Shown here piece after piece: positions 24,442-32,437 of a stretch of DNA of 64,000 nucleotides (positions within the stretch are counted from its first letter, which is position 1; the number at the start of each line of letters is the position of its first letter). Location: the NCBI RefSeq assembly GCF_001735805.1, contig NZ_CP017248.1, positions 6,076,001 through 6,140,000 on the forward strand, given 5' to 3'. The notes under the pieces were generated by a model. It did not search any database. It saw only the letters and a program-made list of their open reading frames with translations, and was not told the origin of the DNA. The DNA is from Streptomyces fodineus. Lineage in GTDB: Bacteria > Actinomycetota > Actinomycetes > Streptomycetales > Streptomycetaceae. The position numbers were made by a program, and so were the translations under genes.

Positions 24442-25216
24442 GCGGCTGATGTGGGCCCTTCCTCCCCTGACCCTCCTCGCCCTCTTCTTCCTCTACCCCC
24501 TCGCCCTCGTCGTCCAGCAGTCCTTCCGGCCGGACAGCGGTGGCACCTCCCTCCAGCCCTACACCGGCGTCTTCGCCTCCGAGGGCTTCCGCAACGCGCT
24601 GTGGACCACCGTGTGGCTGGCGCTGGCCTCCACCGCCGGATGCCTGGTCCTGGGCTTCCTGCTGGCGCTGGTCATCGCGTTCGTGCCGTTCCCGGGGGCG
24701 AGGGCGGTGGCGCGGTTCATCGATGTGTACCTGTCCTTCCCGTCCTTCCTGATCACGCTGGCGCTGCTGTTCATCTACGGCACGACCGGCATCATCGGTT
24801 CCTTCCAGTTCCTCACCACGCCCTGGGGCGTGCTGCTGGCGGAGGTCACCTACTTCACGCCGTTCGTGATGCGGCCGCTGCTCGCCGCGTTCTCGCAGCT
24901 GGACACCGCGCAGCTGGAGGTGGCCGGTTCGCTGGGCGCCCGGGCGCCGCGGATCGTACGGCGGGTGATCCTGCCCGAGGCGCTGCCCGCGCTCGCGGCC
25001 GGCGGGAGTCTCGTCCTGGTGCTGTGTCTCAACGAGTTCGGGATCGTGCTGTTCACCGGCGCGAAGGGGGTCACCACCCTGCCGATGCTCGTCTACAGCA
25101 AGGCGATCCTGGAGTCCGACTATCCGGGCGCGTGTGTGGTCGCCGTCGTCAACGTCCTGATCTCCGTGGGGCTGTACGGCCTCTACCGGGTGGTGAGCCG
25201 TCGTGCTGGTGCATAG
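24434..25216 (+). CDS. ABC transporter permease 1 (aminoethylphosphonate-type)
   Basis: 260 aa with about six membrane helices. The EAA loop interacting with the ATPase is visible as QLEVAGSLGARAPRIVRRVI followed by LPEALPALAAGGSL. Starts ATG within the last codons of the ATPase gene (8-nt overlap). Its C-terminal codons overlap the start of the second permease. The order ATPase, permease, permease, binding protein is that of PhnT-U-V-S-like systems. Confidence 0.87.
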   Translation: MSRRLMWALPPLTLLALFFLYPLALVVQQSFRPDSGGTSLQPYTGVFASEGFRNALWTTVWLALASTAGCLVLGFLLALVIAFVPFPGARAVARFIDVYLSFPSFLITLALLFIYGTTGIIGSFQFLTTPWGVLLAEVTYFTPFVMRPLLAAFSQLDTAQLEVAGSLGARAPRIVRRVILPEALPALAAGGSLVLVLCLNEFGIVLFTGAKGVTTLPMLVYSKAILESDYPGACVVAVVNVLISVGLYGLYRVVSRRAGA

Positions 25217-26000
25217 CCGAGGGGCCAGGTGGGCCGTGTGGGCGGTGTTCCTCGTCCTCTTCGTGCCGCTGTTCGCGCTGCCCCTCCTCGTCGTGCTCGG
25301 TGCCTCCTTCGCCACCCACTGGTCCGGTGTCCTGCCCTCGGGGGCGACCACCGCCAACTACCGCGCGGCGACCCGCGGCGAGGCGCTGCAGGCCCTGACC
25401 ACCAGCCTGCTCACGGCCACCGCCGCCAGCCTGCTCGCGCTGGCCGTCGGGACCTGGGCCGCGCTGGCCGCGGCGAGCCTGAAGAAGCGGTACCGCAGAC
25501 TCATGGACGCGCTGTTCGTGCTGCCGGTCGCCGTGCCGTCGGTCGTCGTGGGACTGTCGGTCCTCGTGGCCTTCTCCAAGCCGCCGATGCTGCTCAACGG
25601 CACCCGGTGGATCGTGATCCTCGCCCACACCGTGCTGGTCACCGCCTTCGCCTACCAGTCCGTGTCGGCGGCCCTCACCCGCCTCGACCCCGCCTACGAA
25701 CAGGCCGCCGCCTCCCTCGGCGCCCGGCCCGCCCACGTCCTGTGGCGGGTCCGCCTCCCCCTCCTCCTGCCCTCACTGACCGCCTCGGCCGGCCTCTGCT
25801 TCGCCCTGTCGATGGGCGAGCTGAGCGCCACGATGATGCTCTATCCGCCCGACTGGACCCCGCTGCCCGTCCTCATCTACGCGGCCACCGACCGCGGCGC
25901 CCTGTTCACCGGCTCCGCCGTCGCCATGGTGCTCATGGCCGCGACCCTGCTCGTCCTGTTCGCCGTCTCCCGGGTCCGCACCCGGGCGTCGTACCGCTGA
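25203..26000 (+). CDS. ABC transporter permease 2 (aminoethylphosphonate-type)
   Basis: 265 aa, six hydrophobic segments. The coupling loop is YEQAAASLGARPAHVLWRVR plus LPLLLPSLTASAGL. GTG at 25203, inside the end of permease 1, has GGTGAG about 5 nt before it; GTG 25209 is an in-frame alternative. It forms the membrane channel with permease 1. Confidence 0.87.
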   Translation: MLVHSRGARWAVWAVFLVLFVPLFALPLLVVLGASFATHWSGVLPSGATTANYRAATRGEALQALTTSLLTATAASLLALAVGTWAALAAASLKKRYRRLMDALFVLPVAVPSVVVGLSVLVAFSKPPMLLNGTRWIVILAHTVLVTAFAYQSVSAALTRLDPAYEQAAASLGARPAHVLWRVRLPLLLPSLTASAGLCFALSMGELSATMMLYPPDWTPLPVLIYAATDRGALFTGSAVAMVLMAATLLVLFAVSRVRTRASYR

Positions 26001-26047
26001 CCCCACCCCCCTCGATCTCCCTAGACACGCCAGGAGTTGGCCTCGCC

Positions 26048-27103
26048 ATGCCCAGAAACCGCGTCCCGCTCGCCATAGCCCTCGCCCTGCTCACCACCCC
26101 GCTCCTGTCCGCCTGCGGCGGCTCCTCCGCCGCCTCCGACGCCAAGGTCGTCACCGTCTACAGCGCCGACGGCCTCAAGGGCGAGAACGGCGAAGGCTGG
26201 TACGACAAGGTCTTCGCCGACTTCACCCGGCAGACCGGCATCAAGGTCAAGTACGTCGAGGGAGGCTCGGGCGAGCTGGTGCAGCGCGCCGTCCGCGAGA
26301 GGTCCAACCCGCAGGCCGACGTGCTGGTCACCCTGCCGCCCTTCATCCAGCAGGCGGACGGCAAGGGCCTGCTGCAGAAGTACGAGCCGAAGGACTCCGA
26401 CCAGGTCAGCGGCGGGGACAAGGCCGCGGACGGCACCTGGACCTCCGTCGTCGACAACTACTTCGGGTTCGTCTACAACAAGAAGGAGCTGAAGCAGGCT
26501 CCGAAGACCTGGGACGAGTTGCTCGACGGCAAGTACAAGAACAAGCTGCAGTACTCCACCCCGGGCGTCGCCGGCGACGGTACGGCCGTCCTCATCAAGG
26601 CCATCCACGACTTCGGCGGCAAGGACCAGGCCCTCGCCTACCTCAAGAAGCTCCAGGCCAACAACGTCGGCCCGTCCGCGTCCACCGGCAAGCTCGCGCC
26701 CAAGGTCGACAAGGGCGAACTGCTGGTGGCCAACGGGGACGTCCAGATGAACTACGCCCAGTCCAAGGACATGCCGGGCCTCGGCATCTGGTTCCCGGCC
26801 GGCAAGGACGGCAAGCCCACCACCTTCGCCCTGCCGTACGCGGCCGGCCTGGTCACCAAGGCCCCGCACAGCGAGAACGGCAGGAAGCTGCTCGACTTCA
26901 TGCTCGCCCAGAAGCAGCAGCAGGAGGTCAGCGGCATCGGCGGCGGCTTCGCCGCCCGCCAGGACGTCAAGGCCACCGACACCAACGCCATCGCCCTCAC
27001 CAAGCTGATGGACGGCGTCGGCCTCTTCGAGCCGGACTGGAACGACATCAACAAGAACCTCACGTCGTACGTCGAGGACTGGAAGTCGGCGACGGGGAGC
27101 TGA
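26048..27103 (+). CDS. Phosphonate ABC transporter substrate-binding lipoprotein
   Basis: 351 aa. A signal peptide with lipobox LLSAC (Cys ~24) anchors it to the membrane. The mature part begins VVTVYSADGLKGENGEGWYD and is a type-II periplasmic-binding fold related to iron(III)/2-aminoethylphosphonate binders, with VVDNYFGFVYNKKEL in the first lobe. AGGAG lies about 11 nt before the ATG. It delivers ligand to the permeases encoded just upstream. Ligand identity is inferred from the catabolic genes; iron or thiamine-type ligands would be the alternative from the fold alone. Confidence 0.87.
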   Translation: MPRNRVPLAIALALLTTPLLSACGGSSAASDAKVVTVYSADGLKGENGEGWYDKVFADFTRQTGIKVKYVEGGSGELVQRAVRERSNPQADVLVTLPPFIQQADGKGLLQKYEPKDSDQVSGGDKAADGTWTSVVDNYFGFVYNKKELKQAPKTWDELLDGKYKNKLQYSTPGVAGDGTAVLIKAIHDFGGKDQALAYLKKLQANNVGPSASTGKLAPKVDKGELLVANGDVQMNYAQSKDMPGLGIWFPAGKDGKPTTFALPYAAGLVTKAPHSENGRKLLDFMLAQKQQQEVSGIGGGFAARQDVKATDTNAIALTKLMDGVGLFEPDWNDINKNLTSYVEDWKSATGS

Positions 27104-27232
27104 CCGCCCTGGTACCGGTGATCGACGGGGTACGGATCACACAGGTCTGACTAGGCTGGGGGGCGTCGGTACGCCGTGGTTCCGGCGCCCCCACGCTTTT
27201 CTTGACCGTACGCACGCCAGGAGACGCACAGC

Positions 27233-28012
27233 ATGGCAGACCGCAAGCCCATCGAGTCATGGCTCACCGACATGGACGGCGTCCTGATCCACGAGGGCGT
27301 CCCGATCCCCGGCGCCGAGGCCTTCCTGAAGAAGCTGCGTGAGTCCGGGCGGCCCTTCCTGGTGCTCACCAACAATTCCATCTACACCGCCCGTGATCTG
27401 CACGCCCGGCTGCGCCGGATGGGCCTGGACGTGCCGGTGGAGAACATCTGGACCTCGGCGCTCGCCACCGCCCAGTTCCTGGACGACCAGCGGCCCGGCG
27501 GCACCGCCTATGTGATCGGCGAGGCGGGCCTGACCACGGCGCTGCACGACATCGGCTACATCCTCACCGACCACGAACCCGACTTCGTGATACTGGGCGA
27601 GACCCGCACCTACTCCTTCGAGGCCCTGACGAAGGCCGTGCGGCTGATCAACGACGGTGCCCGGTTCATCGCCACCAACCCCGACAACGTCGGCCCGTCC
27701 ACCGAGGGCGACCTGCCCGCCACCGGCTCGGTCGCCGCCCTGATCACCGCCGCGACCGGCAAGAAGCCGTACTTCGTCGGCAAGCCCAACCCGCTGATGA
27801 TGCGGGCCGGCCTGAACGCCATCGGCGCCCACTCCGAGACCTCCGCGATGATCGGCGACCGCATGGACACCGACGTCCTCGCGGGCCTGGAGGCCGGAAT
27901 GCGCACCTTCCTGGTGCTCAGCGGCGTCACCCAGCCCGACGTCGTCGACGACTACCCGTTCCGTCCCTCGCGGGTCGTCGACTCCATCGCGGATCTGGTG
28001 GACCTCGTCTGA
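27233..28012 (+). CDS. HAD-IIA hydrolase (NagD-like)
   Basis: 259 aa. Motif I LTDMDGVLIHEG, motif II VLTNNSIYT, Lys in YFVGKPNPLMM, and GDRMDTDVLAG are those of NagD-type sugar/nucleotide phosphatases with a C2 cap. The substrate is probably a small phosphorylated metabolite. AGGAG precedes the ATG. It is separated from the phosphonate operon by 129 bp with its own possible promoter, so it may be independent. Confidence 0.88.
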   Translation: MADRKPIESWLTDMDGVLIHEGVPIPGAEAFLKKLRESGRPFLVLTNNSIYTARDLHARLRRMGLDVPVENIWTSALATAQFLDDQRPGGTAYVIGEAGLTTALHDIGYILTDHEPDFVILGETRTYSFEALTKAVRLINDGARFIATNPDNVGPSTEGDLPATGSVAALITAATGKKPYFVGKPNPLMMRAGLNAIGAHSETSAMIGDRMDTDVLAGLEAGMRTFLVLSGVTQPDVVDDYPFRPSRVVDSIADLVDLV

Positions 28013-28050
28013 CCAGGGGTTTCAAACCTCTGTCCACCCGTTTGGAGCAG

Positions 28051-28083
28051 CCGGGCGCCCTCCGAGGATGCGGGGGCGCCCGG
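28051..28083. terminator. Stem-loop after the HAD-IIA gene
   Basis: CCGGGCGCCC (28051-28060) pairs with GGGCGCCCGG (28074-28083), a 10-bp perfect stem with a 13-nt loop lying between the HAD stop and the next start. There is no T-run, which is usual for Streptomyces. Confidence 0.65.
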
Positions 28084-28116
28084 GGCGGGGGAGCCTCCTG
28101 GTACTGGAGGTTCACG

Positions 28117-28713
28117 ATGGGCTCACTACGCCTCACGCTCTGTACCGGATTCCTGGCCGTCGCCGCGCTCACCCCGGCGGCCCACGCGGCCGACGGCGGC
28201 TCCGTCTCCGTGACCCCCGCCTCCCCGGCGCCCGGCGCCGACGTGGCCCTGCGGGTCCGCGGCTGCCCCGGGCAGCAGGGCACCGCCGTCTCGAACGCGT
28301 TCGTCTCCGACGCCCGGCTGACCGGCGGCCAAGACAGCCTCTTGGGTGAGACCCGGGTCCGCTCCTCGCTCAAGCCGGGCGGGTACGACGTCAGGATCAC
28401 CTGCGCCGACTACGTGATCAGCGGAAGGATCACGGTGGTCGACGGGGGGACCGGGGCCGGACAGGGAGCCGGGCAAGGAGCCGGGCAGGGAGCCGGGCAG
28501 TCGGGGCGGCAGGATCCCGGGCAGCAGCCCACCGGCGCCGCCTCGCCCGTCGCCCCCGTCCCCGCGGGCGGCGGCGGTACCGCGCACTTCGCCACGGTCG
28601 CCACCACCGAGTCCGGCCCCGACACCGTCCAGTCGGTGACCGGCCTGGTCCTCGCCGGGATCGCGGCGGCCGCCGTCGGGCTGCGCGCCCGCCGGAGCCG
28701 CGGCGAGCGCTGA
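28117..28713 (+). CDS. Secreted protein with C-terminal membrane anchor, next to sortase F
   Basis: 198 aa. Signal peptide LTLCTGFLAVAALTPAAHAA, then a small beta-rich domain of about 100 residues beginning VSVTPASPAPGADVALRVRG. A low-complexity (GAGQ)n stretch follows, made by four near-identical 12-nt repeats around 28455-28500. The C-terminus is hydrophobic VTGLVLAGIAAAAVGL plus RARRSRGER. No LPxTG or LAxTG motif precedes the C-terminal helix, so anchoring may be by the helix itself. GGAGG lies 6 nt before the ATG. Immediately upstream of the class F sortase gene, hence a possible partner or variant substrate. Confidence 0.75.
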   Translation: MGSLRLTLCTGFLAVAALTPAAHAADGGSVSVTPASPAPGADVALRVRGCPGQQGTAVSNAFVSDARLTGGQDSLLGETRVRSSLKPGGYDVRITCADYVISGRITVVDGGTGAGQGAGQGAGQGAGQSGRQDPGQQPTGAASPVAPVPAGGGGTAHFATVATTESGPDTVQSVTGLVLAGIAAAAVGLRARRSRGER

Positions 28714-28722
28714 AGACGGCCC

Positions 28723-29379
28723 ATGTCCGACGACCACGGGCGCGCCACCGGCACCGGGCGGCTCGCCACCGGCCTGACCTGGGCGCTGCTGCTGCTCGGC
28801 CTGTGGCTGTGGGGGCGCGGCCTGACCGGCGTACCGCACTCCACGCACGCCCCCGCCACGGGCGACCTGTTCGCCGACCCGGCCCTGATGCCCCGCCCGG
28901 CCCAGCCGCTCGGGGATGCCGTGCCGCAGCGCGTCGACATTCCCCGGCTGGGCGTCCAGGCGCCGGTGGTGAGCCGGGGCCTGGACGCCCAGGGCGCCGT
29001 GGACCCACCGCCGTTCGACCAGCCGGGCGTGGTCGGCTGGTACGGCGCCGGCACCCGGCCCGGCGCCGAGGGAGCCGCGCTCATGGTCGGGCACGTCGAC
29101 ACCGAGACCCGGCCCGCCGTCTTCTACAAGCTCAGCACGCTCAAGCCCGGCAACACGGTCCGGGTGGTCCGCTCGGACGGCAAGGTCGCCGAGTTCACCA
29201 TCGACGACGTCCGTGTCCTGCCCCGCGCCGGCTTCGACGCCCGGCAGGCCTACGGCCCCCGCAGGCCCGGCCGCGCCGAGCTGCGCCTGATCACCTGTGG
29301 CGGCTCCTTCGACCGCGTCGGCCGCAGCTACACCGCCAACGTGGTGGTCGACGCGTACCTCACGGGAACCGCCCGCTGA
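28723..29379 (+). CDS. Class F sortase
   Basis: 218 aa. One N-terminal membrane segment (TWALLLLGLWLWG), then the sortase barrel: His in MVGHVDTE, Cys in LRLITCGGSF and Arg in FDRVGRSYTANVVV. The His-Cys-Arg triad and short size fit class F, whose role in Streptomyces is not well defined. It begins 10 bp after the secreted protein gene at 28117 and is probably co-transcribed with it. It lies just upstream of cslZ on the same strand. Confidence 0.87.
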   Translation: MSDDHGRATGTGRLATGLTWALLLLGLWLWGRGLTGVPHSTHAPATGDLFADPALMPRPAQPLGDAVPQRVDIPRLGVQAPVVSRGLDAQGAVDPPPFDQPGVVGWYGAGTRPGAEGAALMVGHVDTETRPAVFYKLSTLKPGNTVRVVRSDGKVAEFTIDDVRVLPRAGFDARQAYGPRRPGRAELRLITCGGSFDRVGRSYTANVVVDAYLTGTAR

Positions 29380-29479
29380 CACCCTCGTACGCCCTGCCAC
29401 GCGACCTCGTGACGGACCGGCCGGATATGCCACGATTGGGACCCGGACCAGTTCGCCCAGGGGGACCAGGGGGATGCAC

Positions 29480-30502
29480 ATGGACGACAGCAGGGGGGCC
29501 CGTGCTTGCGCGCGGGCGTCGGCGGCCGTGGTGCTGGGGGCGGTACTGCTGCTCGCCGGATGCTCCTCCGCGGGAGGGGACAAGAACGGGGACCCGCAGG
29601 CCCGGATCACCCAACAGCCCAAGAACGCCGACCCGTTCTGGGTGAACCCGGACGGCACCGCGGCCCGCCAGCTCTCCGCCTACGCCAAGTCCGGCGACAA
29701 GACGAACGCCGAGCAGATCCGGAAGATCGCCGAGCAGCCGGTCGGGGAGTGGATCGGCCCGGAGAACCCGGAGAAGGAGGCCCGCGGCTTCACCGAGGCC
29801 GCCGAGAAGTCCGACCGCACGGCCCTGCTCGTCCTCTACGACATCCCGCACCGCGACTGCGGCCAGTACTCTGGAGGAGGCGCCGCCGACGGCAACGCCT
29901 ACCGCGCCTGGATCGACGGGGTCGCGCAGGGCATCCAGGACCGCTCCGCCATCGTGATCCTCGAACCCGACGCCGTCCTCCACCTCGTGGACGGCTGCAC
30001 CCCGGCCCAGTTCCACGAGGAGCGCTACGACCTCCTCAAGGGCGCGATCGCCAAGCTCAAGTCCCTGAAGAACACGAAGGTCTACCTGGACGCGGGCAAT
30101 GCCGGCTGGGGCCACCCCGACCAGATCTTCCCGTCCCTGGAGCAGGCGGGCGTCGCCCAGGCCGACGGCTTCTCCGTCAACGTCTCCAACTTCTACTCCA
30201 CCCAGGACTCCATCGCCTACGGCAAGCAGCTGTCGTCGAAGGTGGGCGGCAAACACTTCGTCATCGACACGAGCAGGAACGGCAACGGCCCCTACACGTC
30301 CGGCGACCCGGCCCAGCGGTGGTGCAACCCGCCGGGCCGGGCCCTCGGAGAAGCCCCGACGACGAAGACGGCCGACCCCCTGGTGGACGCCTACCTGTGG
30401 GTCAAGCGGCCGGGGGAGTCGGACGGGACGTGCAAGGGCGGCCCGAAGGCCGGGCAATGGTGGGCGAGTTACGCCCTCACCCTGGCCGCGAACAGCAAGT
30501 GA
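29480..30502 (+). CDS. cslZ: Glycoside hydrolase family 6 lipoprotein (CslZ-like)
   Basis: 340 aa. A signal peptide with lipobox LLLAGC is followed by a GH6 domain: LVLYDIPHRDCGQYS (the conserved YDIPxRDC), AIVILEPDAVLHL (acid Asp region), VYLDAGNAGW and FVIDTSRNGNGP. GH6 enzymes are inverting beta-1,4-glucanases; it probably trims the glucan made by CslA at hyphal tips. ATG at 29480 is 6 nt after AGGGGG, which excludes the ATG at 29474. It converges on glxA with the two stop codons directly adjacent. The arrangement cslZ-glxA-cslA is that of the S. coelicolor csl locus. Confidence 0.9.
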   Translation: MDDSRGARACARASAAVVLGAVLLLAGCSSAGGDKNGDPQARITQQPKNADPFWVNPDGTAARQLSAYAKSGDKTNAEQIRKIAEQPVGEWIGPENPEKEARGFTEAAEKSDRTALLVLYDIPHRDCGQYSGGGAADGNAYRAWIDGVAQGIQDRSAIVILEPDAVLHLVDGCTPAQFHEERYDLLKGAIAKLKSLKNTKVYLDAGNAGWGHPDQIFPSLEQAGVAQADGFSVNVSNFYSTQDSIAYGKQLSSKVGGKHFVIDTSRNGNGPYTSGDPAQRWCNPPGRALGEAPTTKTADPLVDAYLWVKRPGESDGTCKGGPKAGQWWASYALTLAANSK

Positions 30503-32437
30503 CTACGGGACCTTGACCCATTGGGCCTTGGACGGCGTCCCCTGGTCGTCGTCCACGAACAGCATGTACCACCCGGACTGCACCAGATTCCGGCTCGTGG
30601 GCATGGTCACCGTGATCTTGTCCCCGGCCGTCTTGAAGTCCAGGGCGATCGAGCGCTGGTCGACGTCCGTCACATGCGTCGAAGCGCTCGGCCGGATCAA
30701 CCGCACCTTCTTGATACTGGCCGCGTGATCCGACGTGAACGTCCCCGAAGCGCCGCGGGCGATCGTCTGCGGGCCTCCACCGAGCGTCGGGCGAGACCCC
30801 CGGTAGAGATACGGCGGCGTGTAGATCTCGATCCGCTGCTCGAACTTCCCCGGCTTGGTGTTCGCCTTGTCCCCGTACAGCGAGTCGGACCCGAAGAACA
30901 TCACCCGCCCGTCCGGCAGCAGGATCGACCCGGAGTGGTAGTTCCGCCCCACCAGCGGGTCGGCGACCTGCGTGAAGCTGTTGCTGTCCGGGTGGTACAG
31001 CCGCGCCTGGAGGATGTTGGAGTCGCCGCGACCCCGGTAGTCCTGCGAACCGCCGGAGACCAGGACCGTGTCGTCGGGCAGGATCGAGGACTGCGGATAC
31101 CGGGTCCCCTTCTCCAGCTGCGGGCCGTCCACGAACTTGGGATTCCTGTCCTTGAGATCGATCAGCCGTGTCCTGTTGCTGGACAGCTTCGACTCACCGA
31201 CCCCGCCGCCCCCGATCACCATGAACTTCTCGTTCTGCGCCGGAGGCAGCAGCACGGTCCCGGAGGTCTCCATCATGTTCGGGTCGCTGAGCCCGGGCAG
31301 CTTGCTGAACTTGTTGGTGTCGATGTCCCAGATACCGGGTTCCCGGCCCACGTTGTCCGGCCCGTACCCCGCGTTCGAACCCGAGTAGAAGATCTTCCCG
31401 TTCTGCATCAGGAACAGTGCCGGATACGTCGGGAACTGCCGGGTGGTGCTGGTGTACGTCCACTTCTTCGTCGCCGGGTCGAAGATCTCGTTCTTGCCCG
31501 GCACCAGCTGGCCGATGTCGTCCAGGCCGGAGACACTGAGGATCTTGCCGTCCGACAGGGTGGTCAGCGTCGGGTACCAGCGGGCCTCGTTCATCGGGTC
31601 GACCTTGATGTACCGCTCGGCGACCGGGTCGAACTCGTAGGAGTCCTTGATCCCTTCGAAGTCCTTCTTGTCGAGGGCGAGCTTCTGCGCGATGCCGTAG
31701 GTGTTGCGTGCGTCGGCGCCGGTCAGGCCCTGGATGCGGTAGTTGTCCTGGGTGCCGGTCTCGTACTGGCTGCCCTCCGCCTGCGCCTCGACGTAGACCC
31801 GGCCGTAACCGGGGTTGTTCCGCAGCCACTTGCCGGTCCTGTCGAAGACCTTCCGGGCGCGCGGGACCAGGACCGAGTCCTGGGAGGCGAACGTCCTGCC
31901 GTTGGTCTTGCCGGTGAACTTGGTGCCCGCGGGCAGGGTGATCGGCTTGTCCGGGTTCTCGTTGTAGAGGATCATGACGCCGCCGGCCTTCTTGACGTCG
32001 CCCTTGAGCTTCTCGTACCGCTTGGTGCCGCCCGCGATCAGCAGGTTGCCGTCGGCGAGCTGGGTGTGGCCGGTGCAGAACAGGTCGTTGGGTGTGGGCA
32101 CCTTCTTGATCGTGCCCTTGACCGGGTCCCAGATCCGGGTGTCGAACTTCTTCTTGTTGAAGTTGTCCTGGTTGTTGCCCGAGCCGGCGACCAGCAGCAC
32201 CTTGCCGGTGTGCAGGAGGGCCGCGTGGATGGTGTCCTGGCGGTACTCCGGAGGGAACTCGATGATGTCCCAGTGGCCGTTCGCGGCTTTGTACTCGGGT
32301 CTGTTGATCTTGTACTGGTGGTACTGCGCGGTGCCGAAGCGGTAGAGCCACGGCCCGTTCATCCCGGCCAGCGCGAGTACCACCGCCGTACCGATCGCGA
32401 GCCTGCGGGCGCGACGGCGGCCGGCCTGGTCCTTCAT
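30503..32437 (-). CDS. glxA: Mononuclear copper radical oxidase GlxA
   Basis: 644 aa, membrane-anchored by an N-terminal helix (~residues 12-28), with a Kelch-like beta-propeller and a C-terminal Ig-like domain of the galactose/glyoxal-oxidase family. Cofactor residues by alignment: Cys121 (DLFCTGH) cross-linked to Tyr288 (ARWYPTL), copper ligands Tyr500-His501 (RNYHSGSILLPDG) and His588 (STHVTD). In S. lividans GlxA acts on the CslA-made glycan and is needed for tip glycan deposition and morphogenesis. Its ATG overlaps the cslA stop (ATGA), showing coupling. All key residues are present, so it should be active. Confidence 0.93.
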   Translation of the reverse strand: MKDQAGRRRARRLAIGTAVVLALAGMNGPWLYRFGTAQYHQYKINRPEYKAANGHWDIIEFPPEYRQDTIHAALLHTGKVLLVAGSGNNQDNFNKKKFDTRIWDPVKGTIKKVPTPNDLFCTGHTQLADGNLLIAGGTKRYEKLKGDVKKAGGVMILYNENPDKPITLPAGTKFTGKTNGRTFASQDSVLVPRARKVFDRTGKWLRNNPGYGRVYVEAQAEGSQYETGTQDNYRIQGLTGADARNTYGIAQKLALDKKDFEGIKDSYEFDPVAERYIKVDPMNEARWYPTLTTLSDGKILSVSGLDDIGQLVPGKNEIFDPATKKWTYTSTTRQFPTYPALFLMQNGKIFYSGSNAGYGPDNVGREPGIWDIDTNKFSKLPGLSDPNMMETSGTVLLPPAQNEKFMVIGGGGVGESKLSSNRTRLIDLKDRNPKFVDGPQLEKGTRYPQSSILPDDTVLVSGGSQDYRGRGDSNILQARLYHPDSNSFTQVADPLVGRNYHSGSILLPDGRVMFFGSDSLYGDKANTKPGKFEQRIEIYTPPYLYRGSRPTLGGGPQTIARGASGTFTSDHAASIKKVRLIRPSASTHVTDVDQRSIALDFKTAGDKITVTMPTSRNLVQSGWYMLFVDDDQGTPSKAQWVKVP

